In this document: positions 48,677 through 58,265 of the stretch, in pieces
How the letters are laid out: each line of letters starts with the position of its first letter
How positions within the stretch are numbered: position 1 is the stretch's first letter
Assembly (NCBI GenBank): GCA_019634795.1
Contig: JAHCAR010000004.1
Location: 1-64,000 of the forward strand
DNA length: 64,000 nucleotides
Source: Dokdonella sp.
GTDB lineage: Bacteria > Pseudomonadota > Gammaproteobacteria > Xanthomonadales > Rhodanobacteraceae
Reading direction: 5' to 3'
The notes under the pieces: generated by a model
Told to the model about the DNA's origin: nothing
The model's database searches: none
Seen by the model: the letters and a program-made list of their open reading frames with translations, nothing else
Made by a program: the position numbers and the translations under genes

Positions 48677-49651
48677 TCAATCGAAACCAAAACGCTCGCG
48701 ATAGGCTTTCGGCGTCAACCCGAGCTGCTTTTCGAATGCACGCCGGAACGAATGCGCACTGCCGAAGCCGAGCGAGCTCGCGATGCGATCGATGTTGCTG
48801 CGCGGCAGGCTCAGGCGCCGGCGCGCCTCGGTCAGGCGCAGCGACAGCACGAACTCGGCCGGGGTCGTGCCGAAGACTGACTTGAAGCGCCGGCTGAAGT
48901 GGCGGGTACCGAGATTCGCTCGCTCGGCGAGACGGTCGACGCAGAGATCGCCACCCAGATTGGCGAGCATCCAGGTGACGAGGTCGCCGAAGGCATCGTT
49001 GGCCCGGGTCTGGTACTGCAGCGGTTCGGAGTACTGGTTCTGGCCGCCAAAGCGCTTGACGTAGACGACCATTTCTCGTGCTGCCGCGAGCGCGACCTGG
49101 CTGCCGAAATCCTCTTCGATCAGGGCCAGGGCAAGATCGATACCGGCCGTGACGCCGGCGCCGGAATAGAAGGGGCCATCCTTGACGAACAGCGCGTCGG
49201 CATCGACCGACAGGGCCGGGAAGCGCCGGCGCAGGTCGTCGGCGTGGCGCCAGTGCGTGGTCACGCGGCGGCCATCGAGCAGTCCCGTGCGCGCCAGTGC
49301 GAACACGCCCGTGCACACGCTGGCGATGCGCCGCGTTCGTGGCGCGCGTTCGGCGAGCCAGCGGTCGACCGCATGCCCGCGGCCTTCGCGCAGTCCGACG
49401 CCGCCCGGCACGATGATCGTGTCGAGGGACGGGGCATCGGCGAAATCCGCAGCAGGCTGGAAGACCACGCCCGATTCGGCCGTGAACGGCGCGCGGGTCG
49501 CGGCGATGACGAGCAGTTCGTAGCAGGGCTTGGTCCTGCCGCGTGCGTCGCTCGTGAGCGCGCTCGCGAACGCTTCGGCCGGACCGGTCAGGTCGAGCGC
49601 GTTGATGCCGTCATAACCGACGATGCCGATGCGGCGCAGCGCTGGGTTCAT
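48677..49651 (-). CDS. GlxA-type AraC regulator with DJ-1/PfpI-like domain
   Basis: 324 aa from ATG 49651. The N-terminal DJ-1/PfpI domain (IGIVGYDGINALDLTGPAEA, SVCTGVFALARTG) is followed by an AraC helix-turn-helix pair (VDRLAERANLGTRHFSRRFK and IASSLGFGSAHSFRRAFEKQLG). GlxA-type regulators usually sense small molecules through the first domain. It lies just upstream of the sulfur operon on the same strand and may regulate it or a distant target; this is not shown. Confidence 0.9.
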   Translation of the reverse strand: MNPALRRIGIVGYDGINALDLTGPAEAFASALTSDARGRTKPCYELLVIAATRAPFTAESGVVFQPAADFADAPSLDTIIVPGGVGLREGRGHAVDRWLAERAPRTRRIASVCTGVFALARTGLLDGRRVTTHWRHADDLRRRFPALSVDADALFVKDGPFYSGAGVTAGIDLALALIEEDFGSQVALAAAREMVVYVKRFGGQNQYSEPLQYQTRANDAFGDLVTWMLANLGGDLCVDRLAERANLGTRHFSRRFKSVFGTTPAEFVLSLRLTEARRRLSLPRSNIDRIASSLGFGSAHSFRRAFEKQLGLTPKAYRERFGFD

Positions 49652-49682
49652 CGAGGCGGGCTGCCTTCGTTTCAGTGATTGC

Positions 49683-49848
49683 CTAGTCTGGTGTCCCACA
49701 AATACCATCAAATAATTCCGGCGTCTTTCACGGCGATACTGCGTTGCTCGTCGTCGCCATAGTGCCCACTATGACTCCTCCTCGCGCCTTGTCTCGCCAT
49801 GAAATCCATCCGGAATTTCTTCGCGTTATTTGCGGGACACCACACTAG
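49683..49848. mobile_element. MITE-like 166-bp element with imperfect terminal inverted repeats
   Basis: The left end CTAGTCTGGTGTCCCACAAA (49683 onward) and the reverse complement of the right end (49827-49848) match at 20 of 22 bases. Inner TTCCGG/CCGGAA arms also pair (49716-49721, 49810-49815). A third inverted repeat CATAGT-GCCC-ACTATG lies at the centre. No transposase gene is present. It is best explained as a non-autonomous element or dispersed repeat. Confidence 0.6.
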
Positions 49849-49962
49849 ATTAGGCCCTTGCCGTCGTGGGGCACAGTGACGACAGGCCGCTCACCCGACG
49901 AACCAGGAGGGCCCGATGCGGCCGTTCGCGCCGGGCGTGCCGAAGTGCTGCCAGATCCAGGG

Positions 49963-50034
49963 CCGTTCGCGCTGAGCTTGTCGAAGCGCTTTCGGAGTCC
50001 TCACAGGGGCTTCGACAGGCTCAGCCCGAACCGG
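49963..50034. repeat. Inverted pair of GACAAGCTCAG-family repeats
   Basis: A unit with GCTGAGCTTGTCGAAGC (49963-49987) is followed by its approximate reverse complement (50009-50034, GCTTCGACAGGCTCAG). A related copy (CCTTCGACAAGCTCAGG) lies in the repeat region near 39380. It is typical of REP-family dispersed repeats. Confidence 0.7.
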
Positions 50035-50132
50035 TTTGCGAAGCCGGGGTTGCGATGGGATCAGCGGAATTGGAGTCGCTGAACCGGGAGCCTTGAATCG
50101 GGCAGCCCCAACGGGTTCAGGCCATCCGTGAC

Positions 50133-51089
50133 CTAGCCCAGCGAGGCCAGCCAGTCGTCGTCGGAGCCCTCGTTGACGTCCTCGAACAGGAAGGTCGACA
50201 GATAGCGTTCGCCGGTATCGGGCAGCATGGCGAGAATGACCGAACCGGCCTCCGCCCTGCGCGCGATGTCGAGCGCCGAGGCCAGTGTGGCGCCGGCCGA
50301 GATGCCGACGAAGATGCCTTCCTTGCTGGCCAGCAAGCGGGCCGTGTCGCGCGCGACCACGTCATCGACGGTGACGACCTGGTGGGCGACGCTGCGGTCG
50401 AGCACGCCCGGAATGAAGTCCGGGGTCCAGCCCTGGATCTTGTGCGGCTTCCATTCGGCGCCGGACAGCAGCGCAGCGCCGGCCGGTTCGCTGGCGATGA
50501 CCTTCACTTCGGGGCGGGCGACATGCAGCACCTCGCCGACGCCGGTCAGGGTCCCGCCGGTGCCCCAGCCGGTGACGAAGTAGTCGAGCCGCTTGCCGGC
50601 GAAGTCGCGCAGGATCTCGGCGGCCGTCGTGTTCCGGTGCCAGGCCGGGTTGGCCGGGTTGTCGAACTGGCGGGTCAGGAACCAGCCGTGCTTCTTCGCC
50701 AGTTCCTCGGCCTTGCGCACCATGCCGCTGCCGCGTTCGGCGGCCGGGGTCAGGATCACCTTGCCGCCGTAGGCGCGGATCAGCTTGCGCCGCTCGATCG
50801 AAAAGGATTCGGCCATGACCGCGACGAACGGGTAGCCACGCGCGGCGGCGACCATGGCCAGGGCGACGCCGGTATTGCCCGAGGTCGCCTCGATGATGGT
50901 CTGGCCGGGTTTGAGCTTGCCCGACTTTTCGGCGTCGAGGACGACGGCCAGGGCCAGGCGGTCCTTGACCGAGCCGCCCGGATTGAAGGCCTCGACCTTG
51001 ACGTAGACGTCGGTACCTTGCGGAGCCAGGCGCTGCAGTTTGACGACCGGCGTATTGCCGATCGTGTCGAGTATCGATTCGTAGGACAT
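50133..51089 (-). CDS. cysK: Cysteine synthase A
   Basis: 318 aa from ATG 51089, after GGAGG; an in-frame start at 51122 would add a non-conserved leader. PLP fold type II: Lys 42 in GGSVKDRLALA, EATSGNTGVALAM (69-74), GWGTGGTLTGVG and GISAGAT. It makes L-cysteine from O-acetylserine and sulfide. It lies 22 bases downstream of cysG, probably in one transcript with it. It is the end point of the sulfate pathway encoded further along. Confidence 0.95.
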   Translation of the reverse strand: MSYESILDTIGNTPVVKLQRLAPQGTDVYVKVEAFNPGGSVKDRLALAVVLDAEKSGKLKPGQTIIEATSGNTGVALAMVAAARGYPFVAVMAESFSIERRKLIRAYGGKVILTPAAERGSGMVRKAEELAKKHGWFLTRQFDNPANPAWHRNTTAAEILRDFAGKRLDYFVTGWGTGGTLTGVGEVLHVARPEVKVIASEPAGAALLSGAEWKPHKIQGWTPDFIPGVLDRSVAHQVVTVDDVVARDTARLLASKEGIFVGISAGATLASALDIARRAEAGSVILAMLPDTGERYLSTFLFEDVNEGSDDDWLASLG

Positions 51090-51111
51090 GGGGCTGGAAC
51101 CTCCGTTGAAT

Positions 51112-52542
51112 TCAGGCGGCACGCAAGGCGTCGACGGCGACCGCCCGGGCCGTCAGCGGTGCCGCGCCGTACCAGTGTAGGCGATCGGCCAATGCGGCGA
51201 CCTCGCCAACGATGAGCAGGGCCGGCGACTGCGCGCCATGCAGGGCCGCGCACTCGGCGAGTGTGGCGAGCGTACCGCGGATGACCCGTTGCCGCTCGCG
51301 TGAACCGTTTTCGATCAGGGCAAACGCGGTGCCGGCCGCGCGGCCATGGGCAATCAGGCGTTCGGCGACCCGGTCGAGGCTACCGACGCCCATGTAGATC
51401 GCGAGGGTCTGGCGCCCGGCCGCGAGTGCGCGCCAGTCCAGCGTGTCGATCGAATCACGCCCGTGCGCGGTAACGAAGTGCACGCCCTGGGCATGTTCGC
51501 GATGGGTCAACGGAATGCCGGCATAGGCCGCACAGGCGATCGCCGCGGTGATCCCCGGCACGACCGTGTAGTCGATGTCGTTCGCGCGCAGGAACTCGAG
51601 TTCCTCGCCGCCGCGACCGAATACGAACGGGTCGCCACCCTTGAGCCGAACCACGCGCCGGCCGGCCTGCGCATGTTCGAGCATCAGCGCATGGATCTGG
51701 TGTTGCGGGGTCTGCGCGCCGCCGCCCTGCTTGCCGACTTCGACGAAGGTCGCGTCGCGCCGGGCAAGCTCGAGCACTTCGGCGGAGACCAGGCGGTCGT
51801 GCAGGATCACGTCGGCTTCGTTGAGCGCGCGCAGTGCGTTCAGGGTCAGCAGGCCGGGATCGCCGGGGCCGGCGCCGACCAGGGCGACCGAGCCTCTTGC
51901 GGGCGCGGACGTCGCGGATTGCAGCGCGTTCTGCAGCTCGCGTTCGGCTTCGAGCGGACGCTGGCGACGCAGGTCGGCGGCGATCTTTCCGCTGAACATC
52001 GATTCGAGGAAGCGCCGCCGCGGGCCGGACTCGGGCCAGCGCTGACGGATGCGCTGGCGGTAGCGCGCCGCGAGCGCGGCGAGCGGACCAAGCGAGGCAT
52101 CGAACAGCGACTCGATGCGCTCGCGCACGAGGCGCGCCAGCACCGGCGCCGCGCCAGCGGTCGAGATCGCGATCGTCAGCGGGCTGCGGTCGACCACGGC
52201 GGGCACCTGGAAGGTCGATAGTTCGGCATCGTCGACGACGTTGACGAATAGTCGGCGAGCTTCTGCCGAGGCGGCGATCTGCCGGTTCACGACGCGATCC
52301 CCGGTCGCGGCGATGACCAGCCAGTCCTCGTCGAGCCAGTTGTCCTCGAAGAGGCCGTTGCGATGGGTGATCTGGCCGCTTTCAACGAGCCGGACCAGGG
52401 CGCTCGTGATTCTTGGTGCACCGACCTCGACCAGGGCTCCGGCCCTGTGCAGGGCCAGCACCTTGCGTTCGCCGACGCTGCCGCCACCTACGACGAGGAC
52501 GCGGCGACCGACGAGATTGGCGAAGAGGGGATACAGGCTCAT
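51112..52542 (-). CDS. cysG: Siroheme synthase (trifunctional)
   Basis: 476 aa from ATG 52542. The N-terminal dehydrogenase/ferrochelatase domain has [16 protein letters not shown]. The C-terminal uroporphyrinogen III methyltransferase has [33 protein letters not shown] and [20 protein letters not shown]. It converts uroporphyrinogen III to siroheme, the cofactor of the CysI sulfite reductase encoded nearby. It is divergent from the CysB-like regulator and precedes cysK. Confidence 0.95.
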   Translation of the reverse strand: MSLYPLFANLVGRRVLVVGGGSVGERKVLALHRAGALVEVGAPRITSALVRLVESGQITHRNGLFEDNWLDEDWLVIAATGDRVVNRQIAASAEARRLFVNVVDDAELSTFQVPAVVDRSPLTIAISTAGAAPVLARLVRERIESLFDASLGPLAALAARYRQRIRQRWPESGPRRRFLESMFSGKIAADLRRQRPLEAERELQNALQSATSAPARGSVALVGAGPGDPGLLTLNALRALNEADVILHDRLVSAEVLELARRDATFVEVGKQGGGAQTPQHQIHALMLEHAQAGRRVVRLKGGDPFVFGRGGEELEFLRANDIDYTVVPGITAAIACAAYAGIPLTHREHAQGVHFVTAHGRDSIDTLDWRALAAGRQTLAIYMGVGSLDRVAERLIAHGRAAGTAFALIENGSRERQRVIRGTLATLAECAALHGAQSPALLIVGEVAALADRLHWYGAAPLTARAVAVDALRAA

Positions 52543-52760
52543 CGGCCAAGCCTAGGTTCGGGCCGGCCCGAACTGAAATGCGCAAAGCCTCTGGGCTTAT
52601 GCGATTCCGTGATGAAAGCTGCGTGGCCGTCTAGACGTCCATAGTGGACGCTGACCGGGCCAGCGCCTATGCTGCGGGGCAGCAAAGGCCGGCGGCCAGC
52701 CGCCTTGCTTCACCCGCAAGGCGCCAACCGGTCCGGCAATATCCAAGCGAATCGATCGAA

Positions 52761-53759
52761 ATGACCCTGACCCAGCTGCGCTACATCGTCGCCATCGTCG
52801 ACGCCGGCCTCAACATCACGCTCGCTGCGGAACGCGTGCACGCGACCCAGCCCGGTGTGTCGCGCCAGCTCAAGCAGCTCGAGGACGAACTCGGCTTCCA
52901 GTTGTTCCTGCGCAAGGGCAAGAGCCTCGATTCGATCACCAGCGCCGGCGCCCAGGTCATCGCGCGGGCCCGGGTCATCCTGGCCGAGGCGGCCAATATC
53001 CGCGCGCTCGCAGCCAACCTGCGCAGCGACGATGATGGCGAACTGGTCATCGTCACCACGCATACCCAGGCGCGCTTCGTCCTGCCCGGCGCGATCGCGG
53101 CGCTCAAGCAGCGTTTTCCGAATGTCGGTGTGCGCCTCGAGCCGCATGGCGATACCGAACTGATCGAGCTGCTCGGCAAGGGCGTTGCCGACCTGGCCAT
53201 CGTCAGCACCGCCGGTGCGCCGCCCAACGCCGACCTCGCGATCCCGATCTACCGTTGGGAGCGGCGCATCCTCGTGCCGCAATCGCATCCCCTGGCGGCC
53301 CTCGGCAGGGCGCCGCGCATCGACGAACTGGCCCGCTACGCGCTGGTCAGCTACGAGTCCTCGCTGGCCGCCGAATCCTCGCTGCGCCGTGCCTTCGATG
53401 CGGCCGGGTGCGAACTCCGGCTGGCCGTCACCGCGCGCGATGCCGACCTGATCAAGACCTATGTGCGGGCCGGCCTCGGCGTCGGCGTCCTGGCCGAGAT
53501 GGCTCTCGGCAGGAACGATCACGACGACCTCTGCGTGTTGCCGGTCGATCGCCTGCTGCCGACCTGCACGACCTGGGTCGTGCTCCAGCGCGACCGTGTC
53601 CAGCGCGACTATGCGCTCGACCTGATCAGCGCGCTGGCCCCGCACATCGACCGCCGCGACCTCGTCCGCGTCGTCCAGGGTGCGGCCACCGCGGACTGGC
53701 CCGAGCCGCCGCAATGGCGCGAGGCAAGCCGTGGCCCTGGCGCGATGCGCGCGGCCTGA
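52761..53759 (+). CDS. CysB-like LysR family regulator
   Basis: 332 aa from ATG 52761. The HTH (TLTQLRYIVAIVDAGLNITL..ATQPGVSRQLKQLEDEL) and effector domain (VVTTHTQARFVLPGAI, GVADLAIVSTAG, SYESSLAAESSLRRAFD, GLGVGVLAEMAL) match CysB and Cbl. CysB activates sulfur-assimilation genes with N-acetylserine as inducer. The gene is divergent from cysG-cysK and close to sat-cysC-cysHIJ, fitting that role. The last ~15 residues are not domain sequence. Confidence 0.92.
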   Translation: MTLTQLRYIVAIVDAGLNITLAAERVHATQPGVSRQLKQLEDELGFQLFLRKGKSLDSITSAGAQVIARARVILAEAANIRALAANLRSDDDGELVIVTTHTQARFVLPGAIAALKQRFPNVGVRLEPHGDTELIELLGKGVADLAIVSTAGAPPNADLAIPIYRWERRILVPQSHPLAALGRAPRIDELARYALVSYESSLAAESSLRRAFDAAGCELRLAVTARDADLIKTYVRAGLGVGVLAEMALGRNDHDDLCVLPVDRLLPTCTTWVVLQRDRVQRDYALDLISALAPHIDRRDLVRVVQGAATADWPEPPQWREASRGPGAMRAA

Positions 53760-53796
53760 AACCGGCGTCCCCCACCTACGATTTGCCGCACACGGC

Positions 53797-53948
53797 GGGA
53801 GCGCCTTTAGGCGTGCTGCTCTTTGGCAACATGAATGAAGAGCATCGCGCCTGAAGGCGCTTCTACGAAGGCATGCGATGACCTGGCGCGGGCTTCGTTG
53901 ACGCTACAGGCGTTCCTGCTCCGTTGTAGGAGCGCCTTCAGGCGCGAT
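53797..53948. repeat. REP cluster (BIME-like) between two convergent genes
   Basis: Three REP units: a diverged copy at 53797-53817 (GCGCCTTTAGGCG), a reverse copy at 53843-53865 (GCGCCTGAAGGCGC core) and a direct copy at 53926-53948 (GCGCCTTCAGGCGC core). Alternating orientation within 150 bases resembles a BIME. It sits between the convergent ends of the CysB-like gene and sat-cysC, where such elements often lie. Confidence 0.75.
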
Positions 53949-53984
53949 GCTCTGCGTCTCGCCACCGGAATCCGCGACGTTCAA

Positions 53985-55745
53985 TCATGCAACACGCCCC
54001 CTATCGCCAATCAATCCACGATTGCGCAGCAAAGCGATGATGCGACCGGCCAGGGTGGCCGGATCGGCGGCGGCGCCGTCGAGGTGCAGTTCTGGGTTTT
54101 CCGGAGCTTCGTAGGGATCGCTGATGCCGGTGAACCGGGCGATCTTGCCGGCCCGGGCCTGCGCATAGAGTCCCTTGCGGTCACGCGCCTCGCAGGCTTC
54201 GAGGGCGGTATCGACATGGATCTCGATGAAGGCACCATGGGCTTCGACCATGCGGCGGACTTCGGCGCGACTGTCGCGATAGGGCGCGATCGGGGCGCAG
54301 ATCGCGATACCGCCGTGGCGGACGATCTCGCTGGCGACGAAACCGATGCGGGTCACGTTGGCGGCGCGGTCCTCGCGCGAGAAACCGAGCCCCTTCGACA
54401 GGTGCTTGCGCACCTCGTCGCCGTCGAGCAGCGTGATCGGTCGCGCCGAGTGTTCGAGCAGGCGCGCGATGACGGCCTGGGCGATGGTCGACTTGCCCGA
54501 GCCCGAGAGTCCGGTGAAGAAAAGGGCAAACCCCTTCGGCGCCGCGGCCGGATAGCGCTCGCGCAGGATCGCGACGACTTCCGGATAGGTGAACCAGGAC
54601 GGAATCTGCTCGCCGTCGGCCAGGCGCCGGCGCAGTTCGGTGCCCGAGATGTCGCGCACCTCGTCGCCGGCCTGCACTTCGTTCGAGGGCAGGTAGGTGT
54701 CGCGGTTGGCCACGTAGACCATGGCCGGAAACGGAACGATCTGGATGCCGAGCTCCTGCTGGTGGCTGGCGACGAGTTCCTGCGCCGCGAACGGCTCGTA
54801 GAACGGAATGCCCTGGGCGTCCTTGCCCGGACCGGCGTGATCGCGACCGATGATGAAGTGCGTGGCGCCGTAGTTCTTGCGGATGATCGCGTGCCAGAGC
54901 GCCTCGCGCGGTCCGGCCATGCGCATGGCCAGCGGCAGCAGCGACAGTTGGGCGGAATTTGCCGGATAGTGGGAGAGCAGGGCCTGGTAGCAGCGCACCC
55001 GCGTGTAGTGATCGACATCGCCGGGGCGGGTCAGGCCGACCACGGGCTGAATAAGCACATTCGCAATGGCGCGCTCCGCCGCGCGCACGGTCAGTTCGAG
55101 GTGGGCGCGATGCATCGGGTTGCGCGTCTGGAAGGCGACGACGCGTTGCCAGCCCAGTGCGCCGAGGCGCTCGCGCAGGCTGCGCGGGCTGTCGCGCAGG
55201 GCCGTGAAGTCGTGATGCTGCGGCGCCTGGATGCCACGCACGCGGCCGCCGAGGTAGACGCGCCGGCGCCGTTCGAGCAGCTCGAGCACGCCCGGATGCA
55301 GGCGGTCGGTCGTGCCGTAGACCTGGTGCGCCTCCTGCAGGGGATCGACGAAGTAGATGTCCTCGACGGTCAGCACGGCGAGCGGCACGCCCTCGCGGTC
55401 GCGCAGCGCGACTTCCTCGCCGACGCTGATCGTGGCCGCAAAGGCATCGTCGACATCGAGAACGATCGGGATCGGCCACAGCGTGCCGTCGGCCATGCGC
55501 ATGTCGTCGAGCACGCGCGTGTAGTCACGACGGCTGAGGAAGCCCCGCAGCGGCGAGAAGGCGCCATTGAGCAGCAGTTCGAGATCGCAGAGCTGGCGCG
55601 CGTCGAGGTCCCAGCCGCGCAGGCTGGCGCTGCGCTGCTTGAGCGCGAATGCCTCGGCGGCCGGCAGGTAGTGTTCCGTGAGCTGGCCGCCGTGTGGCGT
55701 GTTGAGCGGGTCGGTCAGGTTCGGGGCGAGGGCGGACTGGGTCAT
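53985..55745 (-). CDS. Fused ATP sulfurylase and APS kinase
   Basis: 586 aa from ATG 55745. The ATP-sulfurylase part has QTRNPMHRAH (206-215) and GRDHAGPG (300-307). The APS kinase follows with GLSGSGKST (412-420) and LDGDEVRKHLSKGLGFSRED. A single chain thus converts sulfate to APS and on to PAPS, in contrast to the separate CysD, CysN and CysC proteins of enteric bacteria. No CysDN genes are seen. It lies 73 bases after cysH and is probably in the same transcript. Confidence 0.95.
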   Translation of the reverse strand: MTQSALAPNLTDPLNTPHGGQLTEHYLPAAEAFALKQRSASLRGWDLDARQLCDLELLLNGAFSPLRGFLSRRDYTRVLDDMRMADGTLWPIPIVLDVDDAFAATISVGEEVALRDREGVPLAVLTVEDIYFVDPLQEAHQVYGTTDRLHPGVLELLERRRRVYLGGRVRGIQAPQHHDFTALRDSPRSLRERLGALGWQRVVAFQTRNPMHRAHLELTVRAAERAIANVLIQPVVGLTRPGDVDHYTRVRCYQALLSHYPANSAQLSLLPLAMRMAGPREALWHAIIRKNYGATHFIIGRDHAGPGKDAQGIPFYEPFAAQELVASHQQELGIQIVPFPAMVYVANRDTYLPSNEVQAGDEVRDISGTELRRRLADGEQIPSWFTYPEVVAILRERYPAAAPKGFALFFTGLSGSGKSTIAQAVIARLLEHSARPITLLDGDEVRKHLSKGLGFSREDRAANVTRIGFVASEIVRHGGIAICAPIAPYRDSRAEVRRMVEAHGAFIEIHVDTALEACEARDRKGLYAQARAGKIARFTGISDPYEAPENPELHLDGAAADPATLAGRIIALLRNRGLIGDRGRVA

Positions 55746-55818
55746 GGGTGCTGGCCTGGCAAGGTTCGGCGGATGGGAGAGGACGGGACGTGGCGATCGG
55801 ATCGGATGGCGCGCAGAC

Positions 55819-56544
55819 TCAGACTTCGAGATGGATGCCGCATTCGCGCTTGAGGCCGAAATAGCGCGTGTCTTCCTCGCGCATGCCGGGTCGCCAGCGT
55901 GCGGTCGTGTGCACGTCGCCGATCGAGACGTAGCCTTCGTGCCAGAGCGGGTGATAGGGCAGGTCGTGGCGGCTCAGGTACTGCCAGATGTCGCGATCGG
56001 TCCAGTCGATCAGCGGATGGACTTTCCAGCGACCGTGCTTGAGTTCGAGCACCGCAGTCGATGCACGCGTGCTGGCCTGGCTGCGACGCAGCCCGGCGAA
56101 CCAGGTGCGCGCACCGAGCTCGTCCAGCGCGCGTCGCAGCGGTTCGACCTTGCGCAGCGTGTCGTAGCGTTGCAGGCCCTCGAGGCCCTGCTCCCAGAGC
56201 CGGCCATGGCGCGCTTCCATCCAGGCGCGGCCGATCCGCGGCCGGTACACGCGCAGGTCCAGTTCGAGGCGCTCGGTCAGCTCGTCGGCGAACCGGTAGG
56301 TCTCCTCGAACAGGTAGCCGGTGTCGACCAGGATGACCGGAATGTCGCGCCGCTGCCGGCTGACCAGATGCAGCGAAACGGCCGATTGCGCGCCGAAGCT
56401 CGAGGACAGCACCTGTTCGCCGGGCAGGGTTTCGAGGGCCCAGGCGACGCGCGCCTCGGCGCTGCGCGATTCCAGCCAGTCGTTGAGCTGGCCGAGTGCG
56501 CGCGAGTCTTCGGCCGCGGCAACCAGATCGGGAAGTGCGTTCAT
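55819..56544 (-). CDS. cysH: PAPS reductase
   Basis: 241 aa from ATG 56544, sharing ATGA with cysI. PAPS-reductase fold: [47 protein letters not shown] and the catalytic KRECGIHL near the end. Only that one Cys is present. APS reductases carry extra cysteines for an Fe-S cluster, so this enzyme should use PAPS, which fits the APS kinase encoded next to it. It releases sulfite for CysIJ. Confidence 0.95.
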   Translation of the reverse strand: MNALPDLVAAAEDSRALGQLNDWLESRSAEARVAWALETLPGEQVLSSSFGAQSAVSLHLVSRQRRDIPVILVDTGYLFEETYRFADELTERLELDLRVYRPRIGRAWMEARHGRLWEQGLEGLQRYDTLRKVEPLRRALDELGARTWFAGLRRSQASTRASTAVLELKHGRWKVHPLIDWTDRDIWQYLSRHDLPYHPLWHEGYVSIGDVHTTARWRPGMREEDTRYFGLKRECGIHLEV

Positions 56545-58232
56545 GCCATCACCTCCAGGGGAATCTCCACGGCGGCGGGAATGACGCCGCTGCGGAGCAG
56601 GAAATCGCCGAAATCCTCGGCTTCGGTGCGCTCGGCGGAAAAGCGCGCGAACAAGGGGTCGAGCGCGTCGAGGATTTCGGCCTCGGCGATGTTTTCGCGG
56701 TACAGGCGGTTCAGGCGCTGGCCGCGGCGGTCGGCCCCGAGCATCAGGTTGTAACGACCCGGGGCCTTGCCGACCAGGGCGATCTCGCCGAGGTAGGGCC
56801 TGGAGCAGCCGTTCGGGCAGCCCGAGATGCGCAGGTGGATCGGCGTGTCGGCCAGGCCGTATCGGTGCAGGCGCTGTTCGAGCTTGCCGAGCAGGTCGGG
56901 CAGGTAGCGTTCGGCCTCGGCCATGGCCAGCGAGCAGGTCGGCAGGGCGACGCAGGCCAGCGCATTCAGGCGCAGCGGACCGGCCGTGCGATGCAGGTCG
57001 AGACCATGCGCCACGACCAGGGCGTCGATCGCTTCGCGCTGGTCGGCGTCGACGTTGGCGATGATCAGGTTCTGGTTCGGGGTCAGGCGGAAATCGCCGC
57101 GGTGCACGCGCGCGATCTCGCGCAGTCCGCTCAGATGGGCGACCCCGTTGCGATCGGCGATGCGCCCGGCCTCGATGCGCAGGGTCAGGTGCCAGCGACC
57201 GTCGTGGCCACGGTTCCAGCCGAAGCGGTCGCCGTTGTGCTCGAACACGTACTCGCGTACCGCCGCGAGGGCGAAGCCGCAGCGGCGTTCGACTTCGGCG
57301 CGGAACCAGTCGAGTCCGCGATCCTCGATCGTGTACTTGAGGCGGGCGCGCTTGCGCACTTCGCGATTGCCGAAATCGCGTTGCGCGGTCAGCACGGCCT
57401 CGGCGACGGCGAAGACCTGATCCGGACTGACGAAGCCGAGGGGTCGGGCCAGCAGCGGGTAGGTTTCGGCATCGCCGTGGCTGGCGCCCATGCCGCCGCC
57501 GACCGTGACATTGAAGCCGGACAGGACGCCGTCCTCGACGATCGCGATGAAGCCGAGATCGTGGGCGAAGACGTCGACATCGTTGTGCGGCGGCACGGCG
57601 AAGGCGATCTTGAACTTGCGTGGCAGATAGGTCTCGCCGTACAGCGGCTCGCTCTCGGGTTCGCCGCCGGCAACGCGCTCCTCGTCGAGCCAGATCTCGT
57701 AGTAGGCGCGGCTGTTCGGCTTCAGGTGTTCGGACAGGCGCGCGGCCTGCTCATGGACGATGGCGTGCACGTGTGACTCGACCGGATTCGGCGAAACCAG
57801 CACGTTGCGGTTGACGTCGCCGCAGGCGGCGACCGTGTCGATCAGGCTGGCGTTGATCGCCTGCATCGTGGCCTTCAGTTCGCGCTTGATCACGCCGTGG
57901 AACTGGAAGGCCTGGCGCGTGGTGATGCGCAGCGAGCCGTTGGCGTAGCGCGTGGCGATGGCATCGAGGGCCAGCCATTGGCCCGGGGTGACCACGCCGC
58001 CCGGGGTGCGCGTGCGGATCATGAAGCTGTAGGCCGGTTCGAGTTTCTGCCGGCGACGTTCCTCGCGCAGGTCGCGGTCGTCCTGCTGGTAGCTGCCGTG
58101 GAACTTGATCAATACCGTGTCGCCCTCGCGGATCGCGCCGGTGTGCGCGTCGCCGAGGCTGTCGGCGAGGCTGCCGCGCAGGTGGCGGCTGTCGCGCTTG
58201 ATGCGTTCGACCGGGGTCGTGGACTGGCTCAT
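56541..58232 (-). CDS. cysI: Sulfite reductase hemoprotein (beta) subunit
   Basis: 563 aa from ATG 58232. Siroheme/4Fe-4S ligands are Cys 427, 433 (CVALPTC) and 472, 476 (CPNGC). Two sulfite-reductase repeats ([31 protein letters not shown]) and NVTVGGGMG are present. It reduces sulfite to sulfide with electrons from CysJ. It overlaps cysH by four bases and lies 33 bases after cysJ, so the order cysJ-cysI-cysH is an operon. Confidence 0.96.
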   Translation of the reverse strand: MSQSTTPVERIKRDSRHLRGSLADSLGDAHTGAIREGDTVLIKFHGSYQQDDRDLREERRRQKLEPAYSFMIRTRTPGGVVTPGQWLALDAIATRYANGSLRITTRQAFQFHGVIKRELKATMQAINASLIDTVAACGDVNRNVLVSPNPVESHVHAIVHEQAARLSEHLKPNSRAYYEIWLDEERVAGGEPESEPLYGETYLPRKFKIAFAVPPHNDVDVFAHDLGFIAIVEDGVLSGFNVTVGGGMGASHGDAETYPLLARPLGFVSPDQVFAVAEAVLTAQRDFGNREVRKRARLKYTIEDRGLDWFRAEVERRCGFALAAVREYVFEHNGDRFGWNRGHDGRWHLTLRIEAGRIADRNGVAHLSGLREIARVHRGDFRLTPNQNLIIANVDADQREAIDALVVAHGLDLHRTAGPLRLNALACVALPTCSLAMAEAERYLPDLLGKLEQRLHRYGLADTPIHLRISGCPNGCSRPYLGEIALVGKAPGRYNLMLGADRRGQRLNRLYRENIAEAEILDALDPLFARFSAERTEAEDFGDFLLRSGVIPAAVEIPLEVMA

Positions 58233-58265
58233 GATCGGATGCGTTCGGCTCGATGGTGGGGCGGG

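Noticed and set aside
53835-55853. Plus-strand 672-residue frame opposite sat-cysC
   Set aside because: It is antisense to a gene with full ATP-sulfurylase and APS-kinase motifs; long antisense frames are common at this GC content.
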